Shown one piece after another: positions 1-7,334 of a stretch of 19,773 nt of DNA. The DNA is from an uncultured Campylobacter sp. Its GTDB lineage: Bacteria; Campylobacterota; Campylobacteria; Campylobacterales; Campylobacteraceae. Location: contig NZ_CALKTS010000080.1 of the NCBI RefSeq assembly GCF_937997595.1, positions 1 to 19,773 of the forward strand, written 5' to 3'. Within the stretch, counting starts at the first letter, position 1. Each line of letters opens with the position of its first letter. Under the pieces are notes generated by a model. That model did not search any database. It was given only the letters and a program-made list of their open reading frames with translations, and had not been told where the DNA came from. The translations under genes and the position numbers were made by a program.

Positions 1-41
1 ATATACTCAGAAGATGTGATTGTAATAGGCTGCAAATATAC

Positions 42-335
42 GTGCCGTATTTGATTTTTGCGGTTACGCTCTCTTGGATAATTATAAATTTTAAGTTGCG
101 CGCCGCTACCGGATACAAGTTTTTTGCCGTATACGCCGCACTGCTAATCGTTGATGTCGCCGCAGACATCATCTACGGCATGCTGCAAGTACTCGCGCCG
201 CCCCTCATCACCCCAAGCGTCGTAAAATACATGGCGCTAGCGAATTTGTTATTCGAGCCCTTGGCGCCTGCGGTGCTGCTCCTTGCCTGGCCTAGTATGA
301 AAAGCTCCGCGAGCTCGCAGGATCTGTGGCATTAG
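42..335 (+). CDS. Small hypothetical membrane protein, possibly 5'-truncated by the window edge
   Basis: A 97-residue protein read from a GTG, with three hydrophobic stretches (roughly residues 3-17, 28-46 and 62-83), so a small inner-membrane protein is likely. I do not recognise the family. The start is uncertain: the frame stays open to the window's first bases, and only a weak AGG lies 12 bases before the GTG, so the real start may lie outside the window. The C-terminal tail (SMKSSASSQDLWH) is polar. It is the only plus-strand gene in the left half and is followed, after about 235 bases, by the terminator at 570-605. No function is proposed. Confidence 0.5.
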   Translation: MPYLIFAVTLSWIIINFKLRAATGYKFFAVYAALLIVDVAADIIYGMLQVLAPPLITPSVVKYMALANLLFEPLAPAVLLLAWPSMKSSASSQDLWH

Positions 336-569
336 GCGCGCAGGGCGACGATTTTACGCGAGAGGTTTAAATTTGAATCGCCGCATTGCGATTGTTTTTC
401 GATCGCCTAAGCGGTACAATTTCGCACATTTTAAAATTTACGGTGCGACGAAATAAGCGCGGAATTTCATCTTGCAAAGGCGGAGTTTGGAATTTTAAAT
501 CCTCGTTGCGCGCCGCTCAGCCCGAGCGTATCGGCGACGGCGTTTGCAAACGCGGCGTAGCAGGGACCT

Positions 570-605
570 AGCAAGCGTCTGCGCCAAAGACGCTCGCTTT
601 TTTTT
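570..605 (+). terminator. Rho-independent terminator
   Basis: AGCGTCT (574-580) pairs with AGACGCT (588-594) around the seven-base loop GCGCCAA. The stem extends outward to 570/598 with one A-C mismatch and is followed by eight T (598-605). The strand and T-run fit the end of a plus-strand transcript, presumably that of the small membrane protein gene or a transcript starting after it. Confidence 0.75.
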
Positions 606-949
606 GACGCCGTTTTGTAAATTGTAGCGAAAAATGCGCCGCGAAAGGTTTGCAAACTTTGCTACGACGCGACTATTGAGATTTACATCGCGACGTTACG
701 ATGCCTTGAGTTTAAAATATCTTCATCGCGCATAATGAAAGCGGGCGTTTCAAATTCAATGCATACGCCTTTTGCAGGCATATCGGCTCGTATCCAAACG
801 AAATTTTATCCGTCGTTTGCGCTCCCGAGACGATGCGCTCGGCAAGCCCAATCTTTTTCAATAGTATGCAGCTAAAAAATTTGATTTTATACCTAAATTT
901 AAAAGCTTCGATTTCAATTTCAATCCCGCCCTTTGATTGCACCGACGCA

Positions 950-969
950 GGCTAAAGCATACTTTAGCC
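950..969 (-). terminator. Hairpin directly after the autotransporter stop codon
   Basis: GGCTAAAG (950-957) and CTTTAGCC (962-969) form a perfect eight-base stem with a four-base loop, starting three bases after the stop codon of the autotransporter. No T-run follows on the minus strand, so it is either a weak terminator or a 3'-end stabilising structure. Confidence 0.4.
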
Positions 970-971
970 GC

Positions 972-3122
972 TTAAAATTTATAAACGAAGCGCAATCCCG
1001 CGTTGATCCCTTCTTTCTTGCCGCTTAAACCCTCTAGTTTCAAGGAAGTATCCAGCTTGCCGCTCGAATACTTCGCGCCGATCTCGCCGATAGCGGTATT
1101 GCCCTTGACGCTCGCGGCATCAATATCCATAGCGTAGGTACTATTATAGCCGCCGATCTTGCCTTTAAATTCTCGCTCGAAAGCGGCTCCCGCGAAAAGC
1201 TCCACGTTATCGCTTACGTCGAAATTAAATCGAGCGCCTGCCCTGCTTCTTACAGAATCGATACCCTCCAGCTTGATGCCCTCGCCCAAGACCTCCGTTT
1301 TCTTAGAATCGATATGCGTATAAAAGCCCTTGACATAAACGTCCGCATTGAGATTAGCGCTCAGTTCGAAAATCTTGCCGAGGGCTAAATTTGCCCCGTA
1401 GTAGGTTCTCGTTACGTCGTATTCGGCCCTTCCCGAGGCCAGAGAAGCCTCGTAGTCCGATTTGATACGACCGATTTTGACTCCCGATTTGGCATAGAAA
1501 TTTTCCGCCAAGTCGAATTCGCTCACAATGCCCGCCCCCGCGTATTTGAGATCGCCGCTGCCTTTGACGGCGAAATCATTGAAGCTCTCATATTTACCGC
1601 CGCCCGTTTCTACGTATCCTCCCAGGCTCGCGCCGTCCCCAATACGGCCCATCGCTCCTGCGAGCACGGAGATACCTTTGTTTTCTACATAAGAGCCGGA
1701 ATTGTAGCGCATATTAAAACCTCCCACATACGCAAACGTTCCGTCTGCGGTATCCGTTATTCCCGAAAGGATATCGTCGCTTTGATTTATCGCGCCCAGC
1801 ACCGCGGCGCCGGTTTCCAGCGTATTTTTATTTTGCGCCATTAGCTTCGCTCCGATTCGATCGGAATTCGGCAGAGGCTGCGGATCGGGATTTATCGTGA
1901 TTTTGGTTACGTCGGCGATCAGGTCTTTATTGTCGTTAGCGCTACGCAAGGCGAATGTATAGGCAGTCGAAAGCCCGCTTTGAACTAACTGTTCGGAGCG
2001 GTTAGCCATATCGCCGAATTTTATCCCGCTTGCGGTTTTTATGAGATTTACGCGATCGCCCGATTTGAGCTTATCCGCTCCGTTTGCTATACCCACGCCG
2101 ATAGTCGCTTTGCTTATATCGGTTAGCTCGCCGCTTACTAAATTTAAAATCGTCTCGTCATTTGCGGTATCCGCGGCTAGATAGAAATTGAGTTTTTCAA
2201 AGCCCGCGATCGATTTAAACGTATCGTTTTTGCCGTAGACGTTGAAAGTGTTGCCGCTTAATTTTTGGTTTTCCCGACCGAATGCGACACAGAGATCCAA
2301 TCGGCTCCAATCTTTATCGCGGACATATACGTTAAGCACGTTATCTCTCGCTTCCGCACCGTCGTGCGCCCACATTATATTTGCAACGTCTATCCTACCG
2401 CGAAGATCGTCCGCATCTTTGAGATTTACGACGTTGTTCGTAAGCTTACTATTTCCCCATGCAAATGCGGCCCGCATAGCGCTCAACGAATCGCCGATCG
2501 TGCCGCCGTTGATATTTAAAACGTTACCATCGGCGGTGCCGCTATTGCCGAGATACGCAGCGGTAAAGGTAGTCGTTAAACGTTCGCCTTTGGTACCGTT
2601 GATATTAAGCGTATTTTCATTCGCCGCACCCCCATTGATATCTACAACCGAAAGACCGTGATAAATCATAGTGCCGTTTAAATTTAAGACATTTTTCGTA
2701 GCCGTAGCTCTACCGTTTGATTCAACGAGATGCGTTTTCCTGAGCTCACCGCCGTTTAGATTCAGTGTATTTTCGCTAAATACGGTACCGTCCTGCTGCG
2801 AGGAAGCTACGTTTATACTATTGAGCGTACCGCCGTTCATCGTCAAAGCATTGCCCTTAAGCGTCTGATCGGCTGCCGTGGCGCTATTTACGATGATATT
2901 ATTCAACGGGGAATTATCGCTCGGTTGGCTATCGAGCGTAATTATCTGCGCGACGGTCGGATTTTTTACCGTTAGGGTTCCGTCGTCGACGTCTTTTTCA
3001 TAGACGTCGTAATTATTTAAATCCATGGTTTTATCGATCGTAAGCGGATTCGCAACGGGTATGGCGTAAAGTTGGCCGGCGAGCGCCAAAGATAAACTCG
3101 CGCCGATAGTTTTACTGTGCAT
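972..3122 (-). CDS. Autotransporter (type V secretion) with repeated beta-solenoid passenger
   Basis: A 716-residue secreted surface protein. The ATG at 3122 is preferred over one 13 codons upstream because GGAGGAG lies six bases before it and the protein then begins with a signal peptide (MHSKTIGASLSLALAGQLYA). The middle carries about eight copies of an N-x-[LV]-N-[ILV] motif, often followed by N-G, spaced 26-31 residues apart, as expected of a beta-solenoid passenger. Roughly the last 275 residues alternate polar and hydrophobic strands and end in ...LRFVYKF, with the terminal aromatic residue typical of an outer-membrane autotransporter barrel. A proline-rich linker (INPDPQPLPNSD) precedes the barrel region. 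The gene stands alone, with its own promoter and a hairpin at its 3' end. No protease motif was noticed, so an adhesin-like role is only inferred. Confidence 0.88.
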   Translation of the reverse strand: MHSKTIGASLSLALAGQLYAIPVANPLTIDKTMDLNNYDVYEKDVDDGTLTVKNPTVAQIITLDSQPSDNSPLNNIIVNSATAADQTLKGNALTMNGGTLNSINVASSQQDGTVFSENTLNLNGGELRKTHLVESNGRATATKNVLNLNGTMIYHGLSVVDINGGAANENTLNINGTKGERLTTTFTAAYLGNSGTADGNVLNINGGTIGDSLSAMRAAFAWGNSKLTNNVVNLKDADDLRGRIDVANIMWAHDGAEARDNVLNVYVRDKDWSRLDLCVAFGRENQKLSGNTFNVYGKNDTFKSIAGFEKLNFYLAADTANDETILNLVSGELTDISKATIGVGIANGADKLKSGDRVNLIKTASGIKFGDMANRSEQLVQSGLSTAYTFALRSANDNKDLIADVTKITINPDPQPLPNSDRIGAKLMAQNKNTLETGAAVLGAINQSDDILSGITDTADGTFAYVGGFNMRYNSGSYVENKGISVLAGAMGRIGDGASLGGYVETGGGKYESFNDFAVKGSGDLKYAGAGIVSEFDLAENFYAKSGVKIGRIKSDYEASLASGRAEYDVTRTYYGANLALGKIFELSANLNADVYVKGFYTHIDSKKTEVLGEGIKLEGIDSVRSRAGARFNFDVSDNVELFAGAAFEREFKGKIGGYNSTYAMDIDAASVKGNTAIGEIGAKYSSGKLDTSLKLEGLSGKKEGINAGLRFVYKF

Positions 3123-3128
3123 TTTGAA

Positions 3129-3135
3129 CTCCTCC
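3129..3135 (-). promoter_or_regulatory. Strong Shine-Dalgarno deciding the autotransporter start
   Basis: GGAGGAG on the minus strand lies six bases upstream of the ATG at 3120-3122. The ATG 13 codons further upstream has nothing comparable, and starting there would put MPLFHLAFMEEFK before the signal peptide. Confidence 0.75.
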
Positions 3136-3207
3136 ATAAATGCGAGATGAAATAGCGGCAAGCGAACTCAATTTAGCGACGCTTTTGCACGCTAAAATTT
3201 GAAATGT

Positions 3208-3213
3208 ATTATA
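3208..3213 (-). promoter_or_regulatory. Probable -10 box of the autotransporter gene
   Basis: TATAAT on the minus strand within GAGTATAATACATT, with AT-rich DNA upstream and no clear -35, as is usual for Campylobacter sigma70 promoters. It would give a leader of about 80 bases. Confidence 0.55.
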
Positions 3214-3621
3214 CTCCTATCAATATTAAAGAATTATTAACTATTAAATTTTTAAAGTAGCATTAAAAAATATTCGTTTTGCGGCGTAAATTTAAAGCAC
3301 AAACGCAATAAATTTCGCTCAATTTACATTGTGAAATCGCAAAAATCGCCCATCCTCAAGAAACGAATTTAGCATCACGCCGGCGCATAAATTTGCAGCG
3401 CAACGGTAACGCCGAATTGATGCTGCGGGCTCGTAGCAAATGCCCCGCGATATTGGTAAATTTCCGAGCGCGATTGCGTTAGACGGTCGCTTCGCGCCGA
3501 AAATACGAGCGTTAAATTTGACGCTCGCGGCAAAATCAAGTGCAGCTTCGAGCCGGCCCGATCGTAGACGGCATCGGAAGCAATACGGCGCGTAAAGCCT
3601 TAAATTTCGGCGCGGAGCCGT
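3214..3621. other. Non-coding stretch between the transferase remnant and the autotransporter
   Basis: The first part is AT-rich upstream DNA of the autotransporter promoter. The rest is mixed composition with scattered AAATTT words. No convincing gene is seen. One good hairpin lies at 3506-3527. Confidence 0.45.
3506..3527 (-). terminator. Candidate terminator downstream of the transferase gene
   Basis: CGAGCGT (3506-3512) and ACGCTCG (3521-3527) form a perfect seven-base stem with an eight-base loop. On the minus strand it is followed by TATTTTC, a modest T-run, about 95 bases after the transferase stop. Confidence 0.4.
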
Positions 3622-5370
3622 TTACCGCCCGTATCCTACCCTACCTTTTAAATTTTCGTCGTAATCCACCCCGTTCGTCATTCGCCTGCGCGAAGCGTCA
3701 AATTCATCGCGCAGCGGGCTTTTGCGCACGTTAAACTGCAGCGGCTCTATGCCTAAAATATCGGCGAGCACGTGAGCCAGATCGTCGCTCATAAAAGGCT
3801 CGTCCTTCGCCGCGCCTATGCGCCGCCAAAGCTCCGCATGATCGGCAATAAGGCTTTTTGAAGCGATGAAAAGCAGCGGAATTTCGTAGGTGAATCGGGT
3901 ATTGATGTTGTGCCCGATGAGGCCGTTTTGCTCATAGATATTCTCTCCGTGATCGCTAAGATAGACGATGAGGCTGTCCTCATCCGATGAATTTCATTCA
4001 CCACGTAGTCGTTATACAGCACGCTGTTATCGCAGCACGCGAGGGCGACCTTTTGCTTTTGCGTAAACGGTAAGGCGATATCGTCGCTTTTAAATTTATC
4101 AAATTCCTCGGGATAGCGTTTTTTATAGTCCATATGATTTCCCATGAGATGCACGACGTAGAAATTTCGCTCGCGCTGCGATTTTTTCGCCTCTTTGATG
4201 ATCGGCAGCAGCGCGCCGTCGTGCGCGACTCGCATGCTATCGAGCTGATCGCTTGTGGAAAGAAAGATGCTTTTTTTCGGCGCGATCGGCGGCACTTTTT
4301 GCGCTAAGGGCAAATTTGCCGAAGGCTTCTTGATTGCTGATCCACATCGTGCGAAAGCCGCTCAGCGCGAACATATCGATAATGCTAAGGCTCTCAAACC
4401 ACGGCCTTTCGCGCTCGCTTTCGTAGTCGCTGAAATTAAGTATCCGCATCAGCGCGGGATTGGTCGCGCCGTAGCACGAAACAGTATCGCTAAATTTAAT
4501 AAGCAGCCCCCCCGCCGCTGCAGATCATTTAGCAAAGGCGTCGTATCTTTGCCGTATCCGTAAAGCGACATATGGCCGCGCTGCAGGCTCTCGCCGATAA
4601 TCAGCACGACGTTTTTAATCTGCGTTGCGTTAAAATCAAGCGCGGAATTCGCCCGCTTCGCCTCGTCGTAGCCACGCTCGATGCTTTGCAGATCGGTAAG
4701 GAAATTTGCATCGCCGAGATAATCTTTTACGACGAACGCGAACTCAAGCGAAGCGTATGTGCCGAGCGTCGCGCGATAACGCTCGCCGCCGCTTGCGATT
4801 TTGGTCGCCGTAAAAATGCAAAAAATGACCACACAAATCGGATAGATCACGCTAAATGCGGCTCGCAGCCTCGCGCTGCACGAGCTTTTTTTAAACTTCA
4901 GCGCGACAAACGTCGCGGTCGCGAATGCGAGCAAAGAGCAGATCACGCCCGCGCTGAGAAATTGCGCGGCGAATTCCTTACTTTCGTTCGCGTCGGTGTG
5001 GATTATCGCATCGAGCGCGACGACGTTAAAAGCGGAGTCGAAAAAAAACGACCAAAAAGAGCGAGATAGCCGCACAAAGCGTATTGATCGCTAGCACAAA
5101 CAGAGCGACAAGCCCGAAAAATCTTCTAAAAACGACGAAGCAGAGATGAAAGATGAGCAAATTTATGATCAAAATGCAGCAAAAATCCTCAAAGATCCGC
5201 GAAAATATGCGATCTTCCACGCCGTAAAAGTAATACGCCCGCGCCGCGCAAACGATCAAATTAAGCGCGACGACGAGCCAAAATACACCCACCGCGCCGC
5301 ATAGGCCGAAATAAAATTTCGGCGCGGGCGCAAGCAGAGCCCTCTCTTTATCAAGTAGTAGTTGAACCAT
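3622..5370 (-). pseudogene. Phosphoethanolamine transferase (EptA/EptC family), interrupted by four frameshifts
   Basis: Enzymes of this family move phosphoethanolamine from phosphatidylethanolamine onto lipid A and, in C. jejuni EptC, the flagellar rod and glycans. The ATG at 5370 follows AAAGAG. The N-terminal part has about five membrane segments. The sulfatase-like periplasmic domain is complete but spread over frames: IIGESLQRG (metal-binding Glu), SDTVSCYGATNPAL (candidate nucleophile Thr), MWISNQE, HLMGNHMDY and YLSDHGENIYE plus IGHN (metal and substrate ligands). The reading frame must change at the A8/T8 tract 5041-5048 (one base too many), the G7 tract 4507-4513 (one too few), the A7 tract 4271-4277 (one too many) and near 3984-3985 (one too few). 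The shifts cancel, giving about 582 residues after correction. Because all key motifs survive, the gene is phase-variable, recently broken or mis-sequenced. The longest uninterrupted piece is 4449-5075. Confidence 0.85.
4507..4513 (-). repeat. Poly-G tract (7 G) inside the transferase gene
   Basis: Seven G on the coding strand at the point where the frame breaks. Eight G would read CGG CGG GGG GGG CTG CTT ATT, giving R-R-G-G-L-L-I and joining the frames before and after. Poly-G tracts in coding regions are the usual phase-variation switches of Campylobacter. Confidence 0.6.
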
Positions 5371-5438
5371 TTTTGCTCTTTATTTTTAAATTTACATCTG
5401 CCGCATCGCCGGAACCGCTGCGGCGCAGTCTCGCATCC

Positions 5439-5522
5439 ACAAATTGTGCCGCGCTTCAAGTCGGCTCACGCCAACGCAATGAAAACAGGCGGTAAATTTT
5501 ACGCTTACAAATTGTGCCGCGC
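5439..5522 (+). repeat. 16-base direct repeat pair
   Basis: ACAAATTGTGCCGCGC occurs exactly at 5439-5454 and again at 5507-5522, 68 bases apart, in non-coding DNA upstream of the transferase gene. Confidence 0.7.
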
Positions 5523-5879
5523 CGAAATCTCTACCGCGAAATTGAGCGCGTCTGTTTTTGCGCCGCGATCGGCGAATTTTTGCGCGACACGATGCCGCAA
5601 GGCAAATTTTACCTGCCGAAATTTGAATGCGGCGAAATTGATGCGACATTTTCTGTTGCGAAATTTGCCGCACGGCGCGCTTCCTAAACGGCAAAATTCC
5701 GTGCCGTGCCGCGTATCAAAAATACGACGCGATTGAGCGCATAAATTTAAATCCGCAAGACGCCGCACCAAAAACAACTGCCGCGCGCAAATCCCACGCA
5801 CAGACGCACGCTCGCGCAGAATTTACGCGCAAAATGCAAGCCCGCTTTTTGCATCAAATTTATGCAGCGGGTATTTGCG

Positions 5880-5966
5880 CGAAATTTCGCAGCAGCCCAG
5901 AGCGTGCAAATTTCACGCCGAGCAAACGTGCATGTACGAGGCGCTAACGTATCGAAATTTCGCAGC
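5880..5966 (+). repeat. 14-base direct repeat pair with palindromic core
   Basis: CGAAATTTCGCAGC occurs at 5880-5893 and 5953-5966. Its first ten bases, CGAAATTTCG, are a perfect palindrome. Confidence 0.65.
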
Positions 5967-6037
5967 GAATGCGTGAAATTTCTCGGCGCGAGCGCATCAC
6001 CAAATTTCATCACCAAATTTTCGCCGGCCGAATTACC

Positions 6038-6490
6038 TTACTCGTAGCCGAAAATTTTAATCCCGGTGTCGCTCTGCTCGTAGCGCAGCGCGGGGATTTT
6101 TTGCAGTAGATTTTTTAGCTTTTCCAGATCGTTTTTCCTCCCGCCGTCGAAGGCTCGCGGCACCCACACCCACGCGATCTCATCGTATGCAAATGAGCCT
6201 ACAGAAAAGCTTGCTCGCTTTGAGCCCGCCTCCCATTTGGAGGAGTTTTTGATAGCATAGAAGTTTGGATAGAGGATTTTTTTGATGATGAAGCATTTGC
6301 AAAATTTAAAATCCGCGAAAAACTCCGCCCACGTCGCATCCTCGGTAAAATAGCCCTTCGCGCGCAGGCGTTTTTTCTCTTTGCGCAGCCTAATCGGCTC
6401 ATAAAATCGCTGCCAAGCTCTCGCGCAGGCATCCATAAACGCGAGCATGCGGGCGAAGTAAATTTTAAAAAGCGCCTTAAAAAGCTCCAT
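6038..6490 (-). CDS. Hypothetical protein, partner of the DUF4230-like gene
   Basis: A 150-residue protein that I do not recognise. Its ATG (6488-6490) follows the TAG stop of the upstream gene (6491-6493) with no gap, so the two are almost certainly co-transcribed and translationally coupled. The N-terminal 20 residues are hydrophobic to amphipathic (ELFKALFKIYFARMLAF), followed by a basic stretch (RLRKEKKRLRAK around residue 34) and an aromatic-rich body (WAEFFADF, IAWVWVPRAF). It has only two cysteines, both in KFCKC. It could be a cytoplasmic or membrane-associated protein. No catalytic motif is evident. Its function may be tied to the DUF4230-like protein, but that is only an inference from position. 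Confidence 0.7.
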   Translation of the reverse strand: MELFKALFKIYFARMLAFMDACARAWQRFYEPIRLRKEKKRLRAKGYFTEDATWAEFFADFKFCKCFIIKKILYPNFYAIKNSSKWEAGSKRASFSVGSFAYDEIAWVWVPRAFDGGRKNDLEKLKNLLQKIPALRYEQSDTGIKIFGYE

Positions 6491-7204
6491 CTACTTCTCG
6501 ATCTGCGATTTTAACGACTTATCGATTGCGATCTCGCTGGAGTTTATGTCAATCGTCTGAAGCGCCTTGTCCTGGAAGATAAATCCGACCTCCTTCGCGC
6601 CGAAGCTCTTGGCGATTGCTTCCAACGTGTCGGTCGCGGATTTGTGGATCTTGCCGCCAAGATCGTTGATAATTTTTAACGAGAGCTGCTTGACCTCGTC
6701 CTTAGCATCGTCGATGAGATGGTTTTTATCGCTTTCATCAAAGCTCGCGCCGAACAGCCCGTTTAGCGAATCGGGCAGCAGAAACGGCAGCAGTTTGGCG
6801 TTTTTCTCGTCATAAATTTTCATATCTTTGATCGAATATTTGTATTTGCACGGCGGCATCTTGATCTCGTAGCGATCCTCGCCCTGCGGCAATATCGCAA
6901 ACTCAGGACTTAGCAGGTCGTAAACGAATTCGATCTCAAACTCGAAGATGATGGCGATCTGCTTTTTCGTCATCAGCGGCGAGACGAGCGAGCCCAGCAG
7001 CCCGCTGCCTACGTTTTGCTTGCGCGTGACAATCTCTTTGGAGTAAATTTTAAAAACGCTCAGCTCGCCGATGCTTTTAAGCCGCGTGATGTCGGTGGCG
7101 ATCTGCGGCTTGTCAGCCTGCTCGCCGCTTTTGCGCATCTTAAAAAACATAAAAACCAAGATGCAAAATATCACTAAATTTAGAAGAAAAGCAAAATTTT
7201 CCAA
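6491..7204 (-). CDS. Membrane-anchored DUF4230-like protein
   Basis: A 237-residue protein with one N-terminal membrane segment (about residues 5-22, LLNLVIFCILVFMFF) and a soluble domain. The body fits the DUF4230 pattern as I remember it: a SIGELSVFKIYSKEIVT strand region, a KKQIAIIFEFEIEFVYDL segment, then KMPPCKYKYSIKDMKIYDEK and a helical C-terminus with acidic residues. The biochemical role of this family is unknown. The start is a TTG: AAAGGA lies six bases upstream of it, and the ATG just upstream is in a different frame. It is the first gene of a two-gene unit with the 150-residue protein. The family assignment comes from memory and would need a profile search. Confidence 0.72.
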   Translation of the reverse strand: MENFAFLLNLVIFCILVFMFFKMRKSGEQADKPQIATDITRLKSIGELSVFKIYSKEIVTRKQNVGSGLLGSLVSPLMTKKQIAIIFEFEIEFVYDLLSPEFAILPQGEDRYEIKMPPCKYKYSIKDMKIYDEKNAKLLPFLLPDSLNGLFGASFDESDKNHLIDDAKDEVKQLSLKIINDLGGKIHKSATDTLEAIAKSFGAKEVGFIFQDKALQTIDINSSEIAIDKSLKSQIEK

Positions 7205-7230
7205 ATTTCATCCTTTAAAATTTTATCGGT

Positions 7231-7236
7231 ATTTTA
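7231..7236 (-). promoter_or_regulatory. Candidate -10 box of the DUF4230-like operon
   Basis: TAAAAT on the minus strand in GCTAAAATACC, about 27 bases before the TTG start. The surrounding DNA is AT-rich and no -35 is clear. An alternative is the TAAAAT of GATAAAATTTT closer to the gene. Confidence 0.35.
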
Positions 7237-7334
7237 GCAAAATACAGCGCCGATTTGTAGTGTAATTGAAATTTTACGATTTTTGCGGCAAGAAATTTTA
7301 AAAATCAAAGCGTGCGGCGCAATTATAAAATTTA

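Larger units (their letters stand above)
336..971. other. Non-coding stretch between the small membrane gene and the autotransporter
   Basis: No convincing gene is seen. The short open frames here (386-571 plus, 712-942 minus) lack ribosome binding sites and their proteins are rich in basic or low-complexity residues. The stretch holds a good plus-strand terminator (570-605), two copies of the palindrome GTTTGCAAAC (542-551 and 648-657) on either side of it, and a perfect hairpin just after the autotransporter stop (950-969). Confidence 0.5.
5371..6037. other. Repeat-rich non-coding stretch dense in AAATTT
   Basis: No convincing gene. By my count the palindrome AAATTT occurs 13 times in 667 bases (5388, 5494, 5604, 5619, 5661, 5743, 5856, 5882, 5908, 5955, 5976, 6002, 6015), with several spacings of 26 and one of 13. 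Short direct repeats include a 16-mer (5439-5454 and 5507-5522), a 14-mer (5880-5893 and 5953-5966) and ATCACCAAATTT twice (5996-6007, 6009-6020). Open frames across it on both strands are basic, repetitive and lack ribosome binding sites. Confidence 0.6.

Noticed and set aside
386..571. Plus-strand 61-codon frame ending at the terminator at 570-605
   Set aside because: It needs a TTG start without a ribosome binding site, and its protein is basic and unlike known families. The stop falling at the terminator is probably chance, though a short transcript there cannot be ruled out.
712..942. Minus-strand open frame of 76 codons downstream of the autotransporter
   Set aside because: No ribosome binding site, it lies beyond the 3' hairpin of the autotransporter, and the protein has no recognisable pattern.
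2242..2868. Plus-strand open frames of 65-139 codons inside the autotransporter
   Set aside because: They are antisense shadows of a repetitive gene that has signal peptide, barrel and promoter on the other strand.
4572..5069. A 165-codon plus-strand frame opposite the transferase gene
   Set aside because: It is antisense to the transmembrane and catalytic parts of the transferase and has no ribosome binding site.
5362..6047. Several overlapping open frames of 61-124 codons on both strands in the AAATTT-rich stretch
   Set aside because: They overlap one another, lack ribosome binding sites and encode Arg/Cys/Ala-rich repetitive proteins that reflect the repeat DNA.
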